Counted from the stretch's first letter, positions 1-8,922 are shown. The stretch: 64,000 nt of DNA from Sva-07 sp963710625 (GCA_963710625.1 CAVQBG010000008.1:124001-188000); one strand, 5' to 3'. The notes: generated by a model not told the origin, from the letters alone. Numbers and translations: made by a program.

Positions 1-317
1 TCGCGAGCCGAGTAGCCGGTCACCGTGTGGAACAGGTCGCGCCGGATGTCCCGGCCGAAGCCCATCGCCGCCCGTGATGCGTACCAGACCGCGCCGACGG
101 TGAAGATGATCTGGACGATCGTGAACCCCATCATCACGGCACCCATCGTCAAGATGTAGTCGTTGTCCCCCTGCAGCACGCCGTTGTCGATCAACAGCGC
201 GTTGACCGTCGGCAGCGTGAGCGAGGCGAACGTCGCGATCGACTGCAGTGCGACCACCATCAACAACACGTTGCGGTAGGGGCCGAGGTGGCTCTTGATC
301 AGCTGCCAGAGTTTCAC
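1..317 (-). CDS. ABC transporter transmembrane domain, N-terminal part (cut by window edge)
   Basis: The first 105 residues of a multidrug/lipid-type ABC exporter of the fused membrane-ATPase class. The start is GTG at 317, giving VKLWQLIKSHLGPYRNVLL. A long hydrophobic segment follows, then a second (ILTMGAVMMGFTIVQIIF), then GFGRDIRRDLFHTV, the usual first cytoplasmic coupling region of type IV exporter domains. The ATPase half lies outside the window. The GTG start overlaps the TGA stop of the upstream TetR gene by 4 bp, so the two are translationally coupled and the regulator very probably controls the exporter. In such loci a second half-transporter often follows, forming a heterodimer; that cannot be seen here. 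Confidence 0.85.
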   Translation of the reverse strand, partial: MKLWQLIKSHLGPYRNVLLMVVALQSIATFASLTLPTVNALLIDNGVLQGDNDYILTMGAVMMGFTIVQIIFTVGAVWYASRAAMGFGRDIRRDLFHTVTGYSAR

Positions 318-901
318 GTGGGGGTTCCTGTTCCGACGCCGCGCAGGACGGTGTCGACGATGTCGGATGCCGCAGCGGCCTCGGCCGCGATCATCGGATG
401 GGTGAGCGAGAGGGTGAGGGCACGCAACATCCGAGCTGCGTGGGCGGGGTCGACGCGGATTTCGTCGCGATGGGCTTCGAAGATCGCCGTGAGCGCAGGG
501 CTGTCGGTCATCGGGCGCCTGACCTGGTCGTGGCGCTTCGGGCCGAGATGTGACAGCAGGGTCCAGACGTCGACGACACGGCGCTGGATCAACTCGGTGG
601 CTTCGACGAGCTGCTCCTCGAACGGCAGGTCGGGATCGATCGCTCCCAACGCACTCTCGAAGGGTCCCTGATCGAGCGCGGCCTCGAGGGTGGCGTCGAG
701 CAGTTCGTCCTTGTCGGCGAAGACCCGGAAGATCGTTCCCTCGGCGATACCGGCGGCGCAGGCGATCTGCTTGGTGGTGATCGCCTCGCCGTGCTCGGCG
801 AGCAGTGGGCGGACCGCCTCGATGATCGCCGCGCGCCGCTCCTCGGGTGGCAGCGCCGACGCCCGCTTGGTCGTCGGTGGAGCACTGGCGGAGGCCGACA
901 T
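314..901 (-). CDS. TetR/AcrR-family transcriptional repressor
   Basis: A 195-residue TetR-type regulator. The helix-turn-helix is at about residues 41-63 (ITTKQIACAAGIAEGTIFRV), preceded by the usual first helix (EERRAAIIEAVRPLLAEHG); the rest is a helical ligand-binding domain. I chose ATG at 901 over GTG at 931, because the upstream start would place coding sequence across a perfect inverted repeat at 917-934 that looks like the operator. The gene precedes and overlaps an ABC exporter, so autoregulation with control of efflux is the natural reading. The inducer is unknown. Confidence 0.88.
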   Translation of the reverse strand: MSASASAPPTTKRASALPPEERRAAIIEAVRPLLAEHGEAITTKQIACAAGIAEGTIFRVFADKDELLDATLEAALDQGPFESALGAIDPDLPFEEQLVEATELIQRRVVDVWTLLSHLGPKRHDQVRRPMTDSPALTAIFEAHRDEIRVDPAHAARMLRALTLSLTHPMIAAEAAAASDIVDTVLRGVGTGTPT

Positions 902-916
902 CGCCCGAACCCTAAC

Positions 917-934
917 TGAGTGAGCACTCACTCA
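917..934. promoter_or_regulatory. Inverted-repeat operator for the TetR regulator
   Basis: TGAGTGAG and CTCACTCA flank a 2-bp centre (CA), a perfect 8+8 inverted repeat 16 bp upstream of the regulator start. Length and symmetry are typical of TetR operators. Its position should let the regulator block its own and the exporter's transcription. Confidence 0.75.
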
Positions 935-978
935 CACCACGAGCGATGAGGTTCTGGCGCGACTCGTGCGCCGGGGCC

Positions 979-1992
979 TCAGCGCGAGGGGGTGGGTGTC
1001 ACGCCAGGGAGCGCCGCGGCGCTGGCGGCGAGGGCGTCGAAGTAGGCGTCGTAGCCCTTGCTGCTCGGGTGGAACGAGGCGCCGCTGATCGTCAGCGGGC
1101 CGTCGTCCCAATGCTCGCGCACGCCGCCGTCCGCCGTCATGCTGCGCTCGAGCGTGTCGCCGAACACCGCGTCGTTGACGTACCGATCCCGTTGCCAGAA
1201 CCGGCAGGCGCCGTGGTTGTCGAACTGCTCGACGACCGGCACGAAGGCGATGTCGGCGCCCGTGCGGGCCGACGCGACACGAGTGGCGAGCAGGATCTGA
1301 GCGTTGAAGCGGTCGACCTGCTCGTCGACCCAGTCGGCTTCGCCCCTGCTCAGCCCGGTGACGCCCTCGCACCAGCGATCGCTCTGCATCAGGCGTGGAT
1401 ACGCGAGGACGCGTACGGAGATACGTGGGTAGCGATCGCCGATCTCGGCGTACGCGTCGATGAGGTCGGTGCGGAGTTCGGCGAGATTCGCGATCTGGTT
1501 GCCGGACGACCGGTCACATCCCACCGAGGTGATGCACCGCACGAGGATGTCGGGCCAGTTCTCGCCGCGGACGGTGCGGAGATCGTTGCCCCCGATCGTC
1601 ATCGCGACGAGCGTCCCAGCGCCGTCGCCGGGGATCGCTGCGACATCGACCTGGTTCGCGATGTCGGCCACGACGGCGCCCGCGCAGGCGACGAACACCG
1701 AGTCGGCGCCGACCTGCGCTGCGAGGCGCGGTCCCGGTGTCTCGTCGAGTTCGCGGCTGCAGTCGCTGTTGCCGATGCGCGTCGACGGGGCGAACGTCTG
1801 GGCAGCCGGTCCGTGATCGTCGTAGTCGGAGGCGTTGCGATGGATGCCGGTGCCCGAGCTGTAGGAATCACCGAGTGTGACCACACGTTCGGTGCCCGGC
1901 GCCGCGGCGCTCGTCGACGCCTCGGTCGCCACCAACGCCACGGGCGCGGCCACGCAGGCGACGAGCGTGATGAGGCGGGTCGGCGACGACAC
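979..1992 (-). CDS. Secreted SGNH/GDSL-family esterase or lipase
   Basis: A 337-residue exported hydrolase. A signal peptide (hydrophobic core about residues 7-24, then AxA-type residues) precedes block I, GDSYSSG at 41-47, with Ser43 as likely nucleophile. Block III is GGND at 134-137, and block V is SFHPSSKGY with His308. These are the catalytic elements of the SGNH fold; several cysteines suggest disulfides, as in Streptomyces extracellular SGNH lipases. It probably cleaves an ester (lipid or polysaccharide acetyl group) outside the cell; the substrate cannot be inferred. The start is GTG with a purine-rich GCGGGG just upstream. It lies alone between the TetR gene and tesB. Confidence 0.85.
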   Translation of the reverse strand: MSSPTRLITLVACVAAPVALVATEASTSAAAPGTERVVTLGDSYSSGTGIHRNASDYDDHGPAAQTFAPSTRIGNSDCSRELDETPGPRLAAQVGADSVFVACAGAVVADIANQVDVAAIPGDGAGTLVAMTIGGNDLRTVRGENWPDILVRCITSVGCDRSSGNQIANLAELRTDLIDAYAEIGDRYPRISVRVLAYPRLMQSDRWCEGVTGLSRGEADWVDEQVDRFNAQILLATRVASARTGADIAFVPVVEQFDNHGACRFWQRDRYVNDAVFGDTLERSMTADGGVREHWDDGPLTISGASFHPSSKGYDAYFDALAASAAALPGVTPTPSR

Positions 1993-2051
1993 CCCCGCCA
2001 GGCTAGGCGCAGCTCCACACCGTGGCGACGCGACCGACCGACGTCACGCGA

Positions 2052-2879
2052 TCAGGTCGGTGAGTCGCGAACCCGACGCACCAGCACCTCTTGGGCGATC
2101 GTCGCTGCGTGGAGCCCGTCGACACGGATCACGTCGCCGGTGACCAGGCCGCGCCCACCGTTGAGGCCGTGCGATCGGGTGTCGAACCAGTGCCACTGGG
2201 AGGGGTCGGTCGGCCGTTGGAACCACACGGAGTGATCGAGGCTCGCACCCTGGAAGAGCTTGCGATCGCCGACGTCTCCGGCCGCATCCGGGTGGGGCAG
2301 CCGCGCCGCTCGGGACGGCGCGGCGTCGGACATGAACGCGAGGGCGCATTGATGGTCGGCGGGATCGTCGCCCAGATCGGCGTTCAGGCGAATCCAGTAG
2401 CCCATCGTGCCGTCGTCGAGGAAGGTCGCCTTGCGCTCCAACAGCCCCGCCCAGGAATGGTCCGGCAGCGTCGGGTCGTCGTACGACGGCAGCCCGGGTG
2501 GCAGGAGGGCGATCGGCACGTCGGCCTCGTCCTCGACGATCTGGAACGACACCGAGAGGTTGAGGATCGCCCCGCCGGACTGGCGGGCGACGACCTGGCG
2601 GGTGCTGAACGACCGACCGTCGCGTAGTCGCTCGACCTCGTAGCGGATCGGTTCGTCGTTCGTGCCTGGTCGGATGAAGTACGAGTGCAGCGAATGGGCC
2701 GGCCGATCGACCACCACCGTGCGCGAGGCGGCCCGCAGCGCCTGCGCCACCACCTGCCCGCCGAACAGACGCCCACCCCACGGATACCGGGCCGCGATCC
2801 CCACGAACGTGTCGGGCCCGTGTGGCTCCAGCTCCAGCAGTTCGCTGAACTCGATGTCGTGAATCCGGCGAACGTCCAT
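2052..2879 (-). CDS. tesB: Acyl-CoA thioesterase II (TesB family)
   Basis: A 275-residue double-hotdog thioesterase that hydrolyses acyl-CoA to free fatty acid and CoA. Motifs seen: LFGGQVVAQAL (39-48), HSLHSYFIRPG (62-72) and the second-half GASLDHSVWF (211-220). Asp215 aligns with the catalytic Asp of E. coli TesB as I recall the family. Length matches the family (about 280-290). No partner is fused or overlapping. The upstream Crp/Fnr gene on the same strand ends 55 bp away and could share transcription. Confidence 0.9.
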   Translation of the reverse strand: MDVRRIHDIEFSELLELEPHGPDTFVGIAARYPWGGRLFGGQVVAQALRAASRTVVVDRPAHSLHSYFIRPGTNDEPIRYEVERLRDGRSFSTRQVVARQSGGAILNLSVSFQIVEDEADVPIALLPPGLPSYDDPTLPDHSWAGLLERKATFLDDGTMGYWIRLNADLGDDPADHQCALAFMSDAAPSRAARLPHPDAAGDVGDRKLFQGASLDHSVWFQRPTDPSQWHWFDTRSHGLNGGRGLVTGDVIRVDGLHAATIAQEVLVRRVRDSPT

Positions 2880-2933
2880 CCGGCCAATGTAACGATTGGT
2901 GTCCGACGCGAATCGTTGTCGGGTGCGGAGGGG

Positions 2934-3602
2934 TCAGTACTCGGCCACGAATCGGCTCAGGCCGGGCGCGTCGATCACGACGATGCGACCTCGGCAGGTC
3001 TCGACGAACCCGGCGTTGCGGAAGCGCGCCAGCGCACGAGCGGTCGACTCGCGGGTGGTGCCGATCCAATCGGCCAGGTCGGCCTGGGTGATCGGCACCT
3101 CGTGGACGTTGCCACCGGCCGCGTGGCGCATCATCAGCGACGCGAGCTCCACGAGCATCCGGCCGGTTCGAACCGTGGCGCTGTCGGAGTTGCGGGTGAC
3201 CAACCGCTTGTTCGCCCGCCGCAGCTGCGCACTCAGGTTCTGACACACGGCCACCATCAGCTCCGGTTCGGCCGTCACCATGTCGAGGAACTCGTCGGAG
3301 CGCAGGACGGCAACCACGGCGTGGTCGAGCGCAGCTGCACTCGCCGAGCGCGGTTGCCCGTCGAGTGCGGACAGTTCGCCGAACTCGTCGCCGGGCGCCT
3401 TGATGCCGATCAGCAGTTCCCGGCCCGACGGCATCGTCAAGAAGATCCGCACACGTCCCTCGACGACCGCGTACACGTGACGCGAATGGTCCGACTCGAG
3501 GAAGAGGAGCTCGCCGGGCGCGAACGTCCGGTGCCGTCCAGCGCCGGCGATCATGTCCCCGATCGTCCGAACCCCCACTGCAGCATCGCCCCCTCTGATC
3601 AC
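2934..3602 (-). CDS. Crp/Fnr-family transcriptional regulator
   Basis: A regulator of about 222 residues with an N-terminal cyclic-nucleotide-binding fold (FAPGELLFLESDHSRHVYAVVEGRVRI, with the GDEFGELSALDG-type phosphate-binding cassette) and a C-terminal winged helix (ITQADLADWIGTTRESTARALARFR). The cassette reads FGELSALDGQPRSASA, close to cAMP-binding versions, so cAMP is a plausible ligand; a nucleotide cyclase is encoded elsewhere in this window. An open frame continues upstream, but its N-terminus is unlike the family. I take GTG at 3602, which has GGGAG just before it; ATG at 3554 is the alternative. Divergent from the gene at 3719. Confidence 0.85.
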   Translation of the reverse strand: MIRGGDAAVGVRTIGDMIAGAGRHRTFAPGELLFLESDHSRHVYAVVEGRVRIFLTMPSGRELLIGIKAPGDEFGELSALDGQPRSASAAALDHAVVAVLRSDEFLDMVTAEPELMVAVCQNLSAQLRRANKRLVTRNSDSATVRTGRMLVELASLMMRHAAGGNVHEVPITQADLADWIGTTRESTARALARFRNAGFVETCRGRIVVIDAPGLSRFVAEY

Positions 3603-3718
3603 TGTCTCCCAGCAGGTCGAGCAACTCGTCCTGCGCTGTGTGATCGAGGTCATAGACCGTAGCCCGCATCGCGCCCATTGTGGAACGGCCACATCAACCG
3701 ACATTCCAGGAGAGACCC

Positions 3719-4342
3719 ATGTACCTGTTCAGCCGTACGACGATCGCCGCCCTCGGACGCCAGTTCGACGCCGTCCCCGCCGCTCTCGAGGTCGCGGAAC
3801 TGGCCGCCAACATCACCGGTCGCGACGTGAACGTCTTCGCCGCCCGCTTCGGCGCGCCGATGGGCACGATCATGTGGAGCGCCCGATCCGAGTCCCTCGC
3901 AGAGCTGCAGGAGAGCACCGAGAAGATGATGGCCGATCCCGGCTACCTCGCGAAGCTGGAGTCGATGAACGGCCTGTTCATGGCGCCCGCCGAGGACCGT
4001 TTCAGCCGGATCATCGTCGGCCCCGGGGAGGCGACGTCGAAGTACTACGGCATCACCCGGGCAGCGATGGCGAACGGCAAGTTCGCCGATGCGATGGCGT
4101 TCGGCGTCGAGGCCGCCGAGTACATCGGCACGTCGATGAAGTGTCCGGCGGCCTTCGTCAAGGCGGCATACGGGGGGTTCGGTGACGTCACGTGGATCAC
4201 CGGGTTCGACAGCATGGACCAGGTCGATGCGTTCGACGACTGGCAGATGTCGGACGCCGGCTACCACTCGATCCTCGAGCGCTCCGCGGGTCTCTTCGTC
4301 GAGAACAGCGGGCACACGAGCTTGATCGAGAAGCTCAACTGA
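3719..4342 (+). CDS. Conserved hypothetical protein, possible dimeric alpha-beta barrel
   Basis: A 207-residue soluble protein I do not recognise. It starts at ATG 3719 behind a clear AGGAGAG ribosome site. The pattern looks like two related halves, each with a strand, a helix and a strand: MYLFSRTTI...NVFAARFGAPMGTIMWSARSESLAEL in the first and GFGDVTWITGFDSMDQVDAFDDW in the second. This resembles duplicated ferredoxin-like (dimeric alpha-beta barrel) proteins. No catalytic motif or signal peptide is visible. It is transcribed divergently from the Crp/Fnr regulator, which could control it, and a DsbA-like gene starts 26 bp downstream. Confidence 0.7.
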   Translation: MYLFSRTTIAALGRQFDAVPAALEVAELAANITGRDVNVFAARFGAPMGTIMWSARSESLAELQESTEKMMADPGYLAKLESMNGLFMAPAEDRFSRIIVGPGEATSKYYGITRAAMANGKFADAMAFGVEAAEYIGTSMKCPAAFVKAAYGGFGDVTWITGFDSMDQVDAFDDWQMSDAGYHSILERSAGLFVENSGHTSLIEKLN

Positions 4343-4367
4343 CCCACCGGCGGGCGATACTGGGGGC

Positions 4368-4982
4368 ATGGCTCCCACGGTCGAAGTGTTCGCCGACATC
4401 ACGTGCCCGTTCACGCACGTCGGGCTCAAACAGGTGGTCCGCCACGTCGACGAGATCGACTCGCCCGTCGACGTCGTCGTGCGAGCGTGGCCGCTCGAAT
4501 GGGTGAACGGCGCGCCGCTCGACGTAGCCGCAGTCGTGGCGAAGGCGCAGGCCCTCGGCGACCAGCTCGGCGTCGACGACTTCTCCGGGCTCCGGGCGGA
4601 CCGATGGCCCGCGAGCACGATCGCTGCACTCAACCTCGCGGCCTCGGCCTACGAGCGCGACGCCGCAACGGGCCTGGCCGTCAGCCTCGAGCTGCGATCG
4701 GCGTTGTTCGAACACGGCGTCGATGTCGGCGATCCGGACGCACTCGCTCTGATCGCCGCGGCCCATCACCTCCCAGCGCCCGCCGACGAGCCGACTGCAG
4801 CTGTCGAACGGGACTACCGCGACGGTCAGCAGCGGGGGGTGCAGGGCTCACCACACTTCTTCATCGGCGACGACGGCTTCTTCTGCCCGGCACTCGACCT
4901 CGGCCACGACGACGACGGGCACCTCACGGCGAGGTTCGACAGCGCAATGCTCGAAGACTTCTTCGCCCGCATCGACGCCTGA
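4368..4982 (+). CDS. DsbA-family (FrnE-like) thioredoxin-fold protein
   Basis: A 204-residue cytoplasmic thioredoxin-fold protein of the DsbA/FrnE group. The active-site position reads CPFT (Cys13, second Cys replaced by Thr16), and the cis-proline loop is GVQGSPHFF near the C-terminus. The helical insert between them is typical of FrnE/HCCA isomerase relatives. With only one active-site cysteine it is unlikely to be a classical disulfide oxidase; a glutathione- or mycothiol-type isomerase or reductase role is possible. It probably forms a short operon with the hypothetical gene 26 bp upstream. No signal peptide is seen. Confidence 0.8.
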   Translation: MAPTVEVFADITCPFTHVGLKQVVRHVDEIDSPVDVVVRAWPLEWVNGAPLDVAAVVAKAQALGDQLGVDDFSGLRADRWPASTIAALNLAASAYERDAATGLAVSLELRSALFEHGVDVGDPDALALIAAAHHLPAPADEPTAAVERDYRDGQQRGVQGSPHFFIGDDGFFCPALDLGHDDDGHLTARFDSAMLEDFFARIDA

Positions 4983-5200
4983 GACCTGGATCCCGACCCG
5001 AGGGCTCTGGCCGGAGGGGGGAGGACGGCCGAGCCCGTCGGGCGGGATCTGTACGAAGAGTACGGAACACCGGTGGCGCCTGGATGACGAAGAGATGACC
5101 GGACGGCGACCACCGGATGAATTGATGTCGAGAACGCCGGTCGGCACAGCCCGGTGGCCTCGGGGCACCACGATCGATCACCGCGTGGTAACACAGGCGG

Positions 5201-6673
5201 ATGGGGAACCCCGATGACGACACGCGGTGGCTCGACGCCACTGCACAGGCCGAGCTGATCTCGACACGCGACGCCACATCGACCGAGCTGGTCGACGGCG
5301 CCATTCAGCGAATCGAGCACGGCGACGGGGCGATCAACGCCGTGATCATGCGGTGGTTCGAGCGGGCGAGGGCACAGGCCACAGCATTCGACGAGCTGCC
5401 GCTGCACGCCGAACAGCGATCGGCACCGTTCGCTGGTGTCCCCTTCCTGCTCAAGGATCTCCACAACCACGTGGCGGGCCTGCCGCTCACGTCGGGCAAC
5501 CGCGCTGCAGTCGATGCGATGCCGCTGTCCACGCACGACTCCAACCTCGTCGTCAAGTTCCGTGAGGCGGGGCTGATCACACTCGGCCGCACCAACAGCC
5601 CCGAGTTCGGCAGCCTGCCGGTGACGGAACCGCTCGCGTACGGACCGACGCGCAACCCCTGGAACACCGAGCACACGCCGGGCGGATCCAGCGGTGGCGC
5701 CGCGGCGGCGGTCGCCTCCGGCATGGTGCCGATCGCTCATGCGAGCGACGGCGGAGGCTCGATCCGGATCCCGGCGTCGTGTTGCGGGCTCGTCGGACTG
5801 AAGCCGACACAGGGCCGCGTGTCGATGGGCCCCGAGCGCGACGAGTCGGGCTTGAGCACCCAGTTGTGTGTCAGCCGCACCGTTCGCGACACCGCCCGGA
5901 TGCTCGATGCAGTCAACGGCCCCGGTGTGGGCGACACGGTGATCGCACCGGCGCCGACGCGTCCGTACGTCGAGGAGCTGGGCGTCGAGCCCGGTCGGCT
6001 GCGCATCGGGCTGCTCGACATCCACCCCACCGGCGGCGATCTCCATCCCGACTGCATCACCGCGGTCCGATCGGCAGCGACCCTGCTGGAAGGTCTCGGT
6101 CACGACGTCACCCTCGGACATCCGCCGATCCTGGCGGACCGCGAGTTCCCGCGCCGGTTCGCAGCGATGTGGGCCACCCTGATGTCGGTGGGGATCGACG
6201 CGCTCGGCACCACGATCGGGAGAACGATGACCGCCGACGACATCGAGCCGGTGAACTGGGCACAGGGCCAGTACGCCGCGCACCTGTCGGCGACGCAGTA
6301 CGCGGTGGCGTTGGCGGCGGTCGGGCAGTACCGGCGCCATGTGCACCAGTGGTGGGCCGACGGCTGGGACCTGCTGCTCACACCGACGGTGGCCGCACCA
6401 CCGCTGCCGATCGGCGCGCTGGACGACGCCGACGACGGCATCTCGAACGACGACCCGATGGCACCGTCGTTGCGTGCGGGTCGATTCGTGGCCTTCACAC
6501 CGCAGTTCAACGCGACCGGGCAGCCGGCGATCAGCCTCCCGTTGCACTGGAACGAGGCGGGCCTGCCGATCGGCGTGCAGCTGGTCGCCGCCTACGGCCG
6601 CGAAGACCTGCTGATCCGCGTGGCGAGCCAGCTGGAGCTCGCCTCCCCGTGGGTCGACCGGCACCCCAGTTGA
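5201..6673 (+). CDS. Amidase (amidase-signature family)
   Basis: A 490-residue amidase-signature hydrolase. The Ser-cisSer-Lys triad is visible: Lys85 in PFLLKD, the cis-Ser163 in TPGGSSGG, and the nucleophile Ser187 in DGGGSIR, with the spacing normal for the family. The signature continues IPASCCGLVGLKPTQGRV. Members hydrolyse aliphatic or aromatic amides, 6-aminohexanoate dimers or other amides; the substrate cannot be told from sequence. All GatA-like core motifs are present, but no GatB or GatC neighbours, so it is not the tRNA amidotransferase subunit. It stands alone after a 218-bp gap in which I see no gene. A second amidase lies at 38991. Confidence 0.9.
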   Translation: MGNPDDDTRWLDATAQAELISTRDATSTELVDGAIQRIEHGDGAINAVIMRWFERARAQATAFDELPLHAEQRSAPFAGVPFLLKDLHNHVAGLPLTSGNRAAVDAMPLSTHDSNLVVKFREAGLITLGRTNSPEFGSLPVTEPLAYGPTRNPWNTEHTPGGSSGGAAAAVASGMVPIAHASDGGGSIRIPASCCGLVGLKPTQGRVSMGPERDESGLSTQLCVSRTVRDTARMLDAVNGPGVGDTVIAPAPTRPYVEELGVEPGRLRIGLLDIHPTGGDLHPDCITAVRSAATLLEGLGHDVTLGHPPILADREFPRRFAAMWATLMSVGIDALGTTIGRTMTADDIEPVNWAQGQYAAHLSATQYAVALAAVGQYRRHVHQWWADGWDLLLTPTVAAPPLPIGALDDADDGISNDDPMAPSLRAGRFVAFTPQFNATGQPAISLPLHWNEAGLPIGVQLVAAYGREDLLIRVASQLELASPWVDRHPS

Positions 6674-6726
6674 GACCCACGGTCGAGACGCGGCGTCCGG
6701 CCGCATCACCTCGGTAGGGTCGACGC

Positions 6727-7380
6727 GTGAGCAACGCACTCGCCGACTCCGGCATCGACGCCGTGATCTTCGACTTCGCCGGCGTGCTCAGCACGAGCCC
6801 GACCGCCGGCATGATCGAACGAGCCCAACGCTTCGATCTCGACCTGGCGACGTTCGTGCCGATCGTGCTCGGGCCGCTCGACATCGACACCGATCACCCC
6901 TACCACGAGCTCGAGCGCGGACGGATCACGATGGACGAGTTCGACGCCGCCATCGAGCCGATGTGGCGCGCTGTCGGCCTCACCGAGTTCCCGACGATCC
7001 CCCGCGGCGACGAGTTGCTCGCCATGGTGGAACCGGTCGCTGCGATGGTCGATGTCGCACGGGAGGTCCGTGCGGCCGGCCTCCCGACCGCGATCCTCAC
7101 GAACAACACGCGGGAATGGAGCGCATGGCGTGCGGCGTGGGACGCCGACAACCTCGTCGACGTCGTGATCGATTCGAGTGAGGTGGGGCTGCGCAAACCG
7201 AACCCGGCGATCTTCGAGCTCACGGTCGAACGCCTCGGCGGGCCGCCGTTCGAACGGTGCCTGTTCCTCGACGACTTCCCGTGGAACGTCGCGGCGGCCG
7301 ATGCGCTGGGATTCCAGACGATCCACGTGACCGATCCGGTCGCCGCCGCGGCAGCGGTGCGCTCCCGCCTCGGTCTCTGA
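6727..7380 (+). CDS. HAD-superfamily hydrolase
   Basis: A 217-residue haloacid-dehalogenase-type hydrolase, subfamily IA-like. Motif I is FDFAGVL, with nucleophile Asp16 and the usual second Asp replaced by Ala18, as in the FDFGGVL group related to the N-terminal phosphatase domain of epoxide hydrolases. Motif II is AILTNNT, motif III GLRKPNP, motif IV FLDDFPWN. An alpha-helical cap lies between motifs I and II. It probably acts on a small phosphorylated compound, but loss of the second Asp makes activity uncertain. It starts at GTG 6727, 53 bp after the amidase. Confidence 0.85.
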   Translation: MSNALADSGIDAVIFDFAGVLSTSPTAGMIERAQRFDLDLATFVPIVLGPLDIDTDHPYHELERGRITMDEFDAAIEPMWRAVGLTEFPTIPRGDELLAMVEPVAAMVDVAREVRAAGLPTAILTNNTREWSAWRAAWDADNLVDVVIDSSEVGLRKPNPAIFELTVERLGGPPFERCLFLDDFPWNVAAADALGFQTIHVTDPVAAAAAVRSRLGL

Positions 7381-7439
7381 GTTCCGCCCGGCGTCGCCCG
7401 CGCCCAACCGTCGCGTCCGGTATCGGCAACGATGGCGAG

Positions 7440-8321
7440 ATGCCCGATGGTCCACGTGGAGCGATGGCGATCGCCGGAGTCGCAGCGGCGGGTTTCGCGT
7501 TCGCCCTCGCCGCCCTCGTCAGTTCGCAACTCGCGATCATGTCGGTGCTCGACGCCACGCGGGCAGAACGCGCCGCCACCCAGATCGCCGAGTCGCGCTT
7601 CACCGCCGATGTGATCGAGCAGACCGTCCAGCGAGCCCTCGAACCCGTCGCCGGTGAAGCGGTCGCCACCGAACTCGCCACCGCCGCCAGCACGGATCCC
7701 CGCGTCATCACGGCCGTCAGCGATTCGCTGCTCGCTGCGCACGGTGGGCTGGTCGACCCGGACCGGCGCTACCCGGGCGACGGCAACACCGTCGTCGATC
7801 GGGCGATCGTCGGCTCGGTGATCGACGGTGCCGACCGTGCCGGCATCGATCTCGCAGCTGTGGGCGTCGGCGACGTGACGCTGGGCGATGTGGCCCTCGG
7901 CGGAGTTCGACTCGACGCCATCGCTGCGCAGGCCGGTCTGCCGTCGGTGGTGCCGAGCGAGGTGCCCGACCTGGGACTTCGGCGAGTTGCGGAGGTCACC
8001 CGGATCGTCGCGCTGATCGCTCTGCTCGCGTTCGCCCTGCTCGCCGTGTTCGCCCACCCGCGCCCGGGTCGGTCGTTGCGACGACTCGGATCGACCGCGG
8101 TGGTCGTCTGCGGTGCGTGGCTGGTCGGGCTGCTCGTCGCCGGCTGGGTGATCGGGCGCACGACGAGCACACTCTTCGGCGAGATGATGGACACCGTGTG
8201 GTCCGACGCGGTGCCGTCGATGCTGCTGCTCGTCGGTGCCGGGATGCTCATCGGAGCCGGCCTGTGGGTCGCCGGCGCCGTCGCCGACGGCGTCACTCGG
8301 CAACCGTCAGCGACGCTGTGA
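7440..8321 (+). CDS. Hypothetical membrane protein with extracytoplasmic domain
   Basis: An integral membrane protein of about 293 residues that I cannot assign. One membrane segment lies at the N-terminus (AIAGVAAAGFAFALAALVSS), followed by roughly 160 mostly polar residues, then three closely spaced membrane segments near the C-terminus (VTRIVALIALLAFALLAVF, VVVCGAWLVGLLVAGWVIG, MLLLVGAGMLIGAGLWVAG). The middle part is likely outside the cytoplasm and rich in acidic and Ala/Val residues. The start is uncertain: ATG 7440 was chosen, ATG 7464 with GGAG before it is possible. Its 3' end overlaps the remnant gene on the opposite strand. Confidence 0.65.
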   Translation: MPDGPRGAMAIAGVAAAGFAFALAALVSSQLAIMSVLDATRAERAATQIAESRFTADVIEQTVQRALEPVAGEAVATELATAASTDPRVITAVSDSLLAAHGGLVDPDRRYPGDGNTVVDRAIVGSVIDGADRAGIDLAAVGVGDVTLGDVALGGVRLDAIAAQAGLPSVVPSEVPDLGLRRVAEVTRIVALIALLAFALLAVFAHPRPGRSLRRLGSTAVVVCGAWLVGLLVAGWVIGRTTSTLFGEMMDTVWSDAVPSMLLLVGAGMLIGAGLWVAGAVADGVTRQPSATL

Positions 8322-8848
8322 CTGCTCCGACCGTCGCAGCAGGCGAGAGCCCATCAGCTTTGCCATCAGGTGATCACCCGAGGTGACCGGCACGTGACGC
8401 GGCGGGTTCGACGCCTCGGAGCACGTGGGCAGGCACTCGATCACAGCGTCGCGCGCCCATGCGCATCTGGCCGTCGACCGGCACCGTGGCGCCCTCGCGC
8501 CGCTGGTCGTTGTGGCCCGCATCACCGTCGGGCCCTTGTCGAGGAGGAGAACGAAGTGGTCGGCCTCCATGCCGAGCGCCACCGCGCCGGCGGACATCAC
8601 GGTGTTCGCCACCTCGTCGACGGCCTCGAGGTGGGCGAGCCAGATCTCGCGCGACTCGGCGGGCGCCGACGGCCAGACGTCGGGGGTGGAAGAGCGAGGT
8701 TCGGCGAAGTAGGGGGCGGCGAGCTGGTCGGTGATCGAGAAGAAACCCCATGGTGCCCGCGGCATGGTCGAAAGCCTGGGCCACAGACCGGCGTTCGGCG
8801 TCGTCCCCTGCACGGAACCGACGGAGGGTCGATCGGTTCCACGCGCAT
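8307..8848 (-). pseudogene. Remnant of a 2-oxoglutarate/Fe(II) dioxygenase (isopenicillin N synthase-like)
   Basis: Pieces of one oxygenase occur in the right order but different frames. From ATG 8848 comes MRVEPID; a frame change near 8835 leads to RRFRAGDDAERRSVAQAF and HAAGTMGF. A large deletion then joins to TPDVWPSAPAESREIWLAHL and DKGPTVMRA; a second frame change near 8515 leads to QRREGATVPVDGQMRMGA. This is the stretch just before the iron-binding HxD in the family. A further deletion near 8455-8465 then joins to CLPTCSEASNPPRHVPVTSG, the family's C-terminal end. Both iron-binding histidines are gone. About 540 bp remain of the roughly 1 kb expected, so the gene is dead. Confidence 0.75.
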
Positions 8849-8922
8849 GGCGCACGGTAACGCTGCGCCTCTGCGCACCGCCCCGCATGGCCGGACCGCT
8901 GCCCGGGCGCCATCATGACGAG

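Noticed and set aside
4826..6739. Minus-strand open frame of about 637 codons opposite the amidase
   Set aside because: Antisense to an intact amidase with full catalytic signature; no protein-like pattern of its own.
8370..8918. Plus-strand open frame between the membrane protein and the aminotransferase
   Set aside because: It is antisense to the oxygenase remnant, which explains the region, and has no domain-like pattern.
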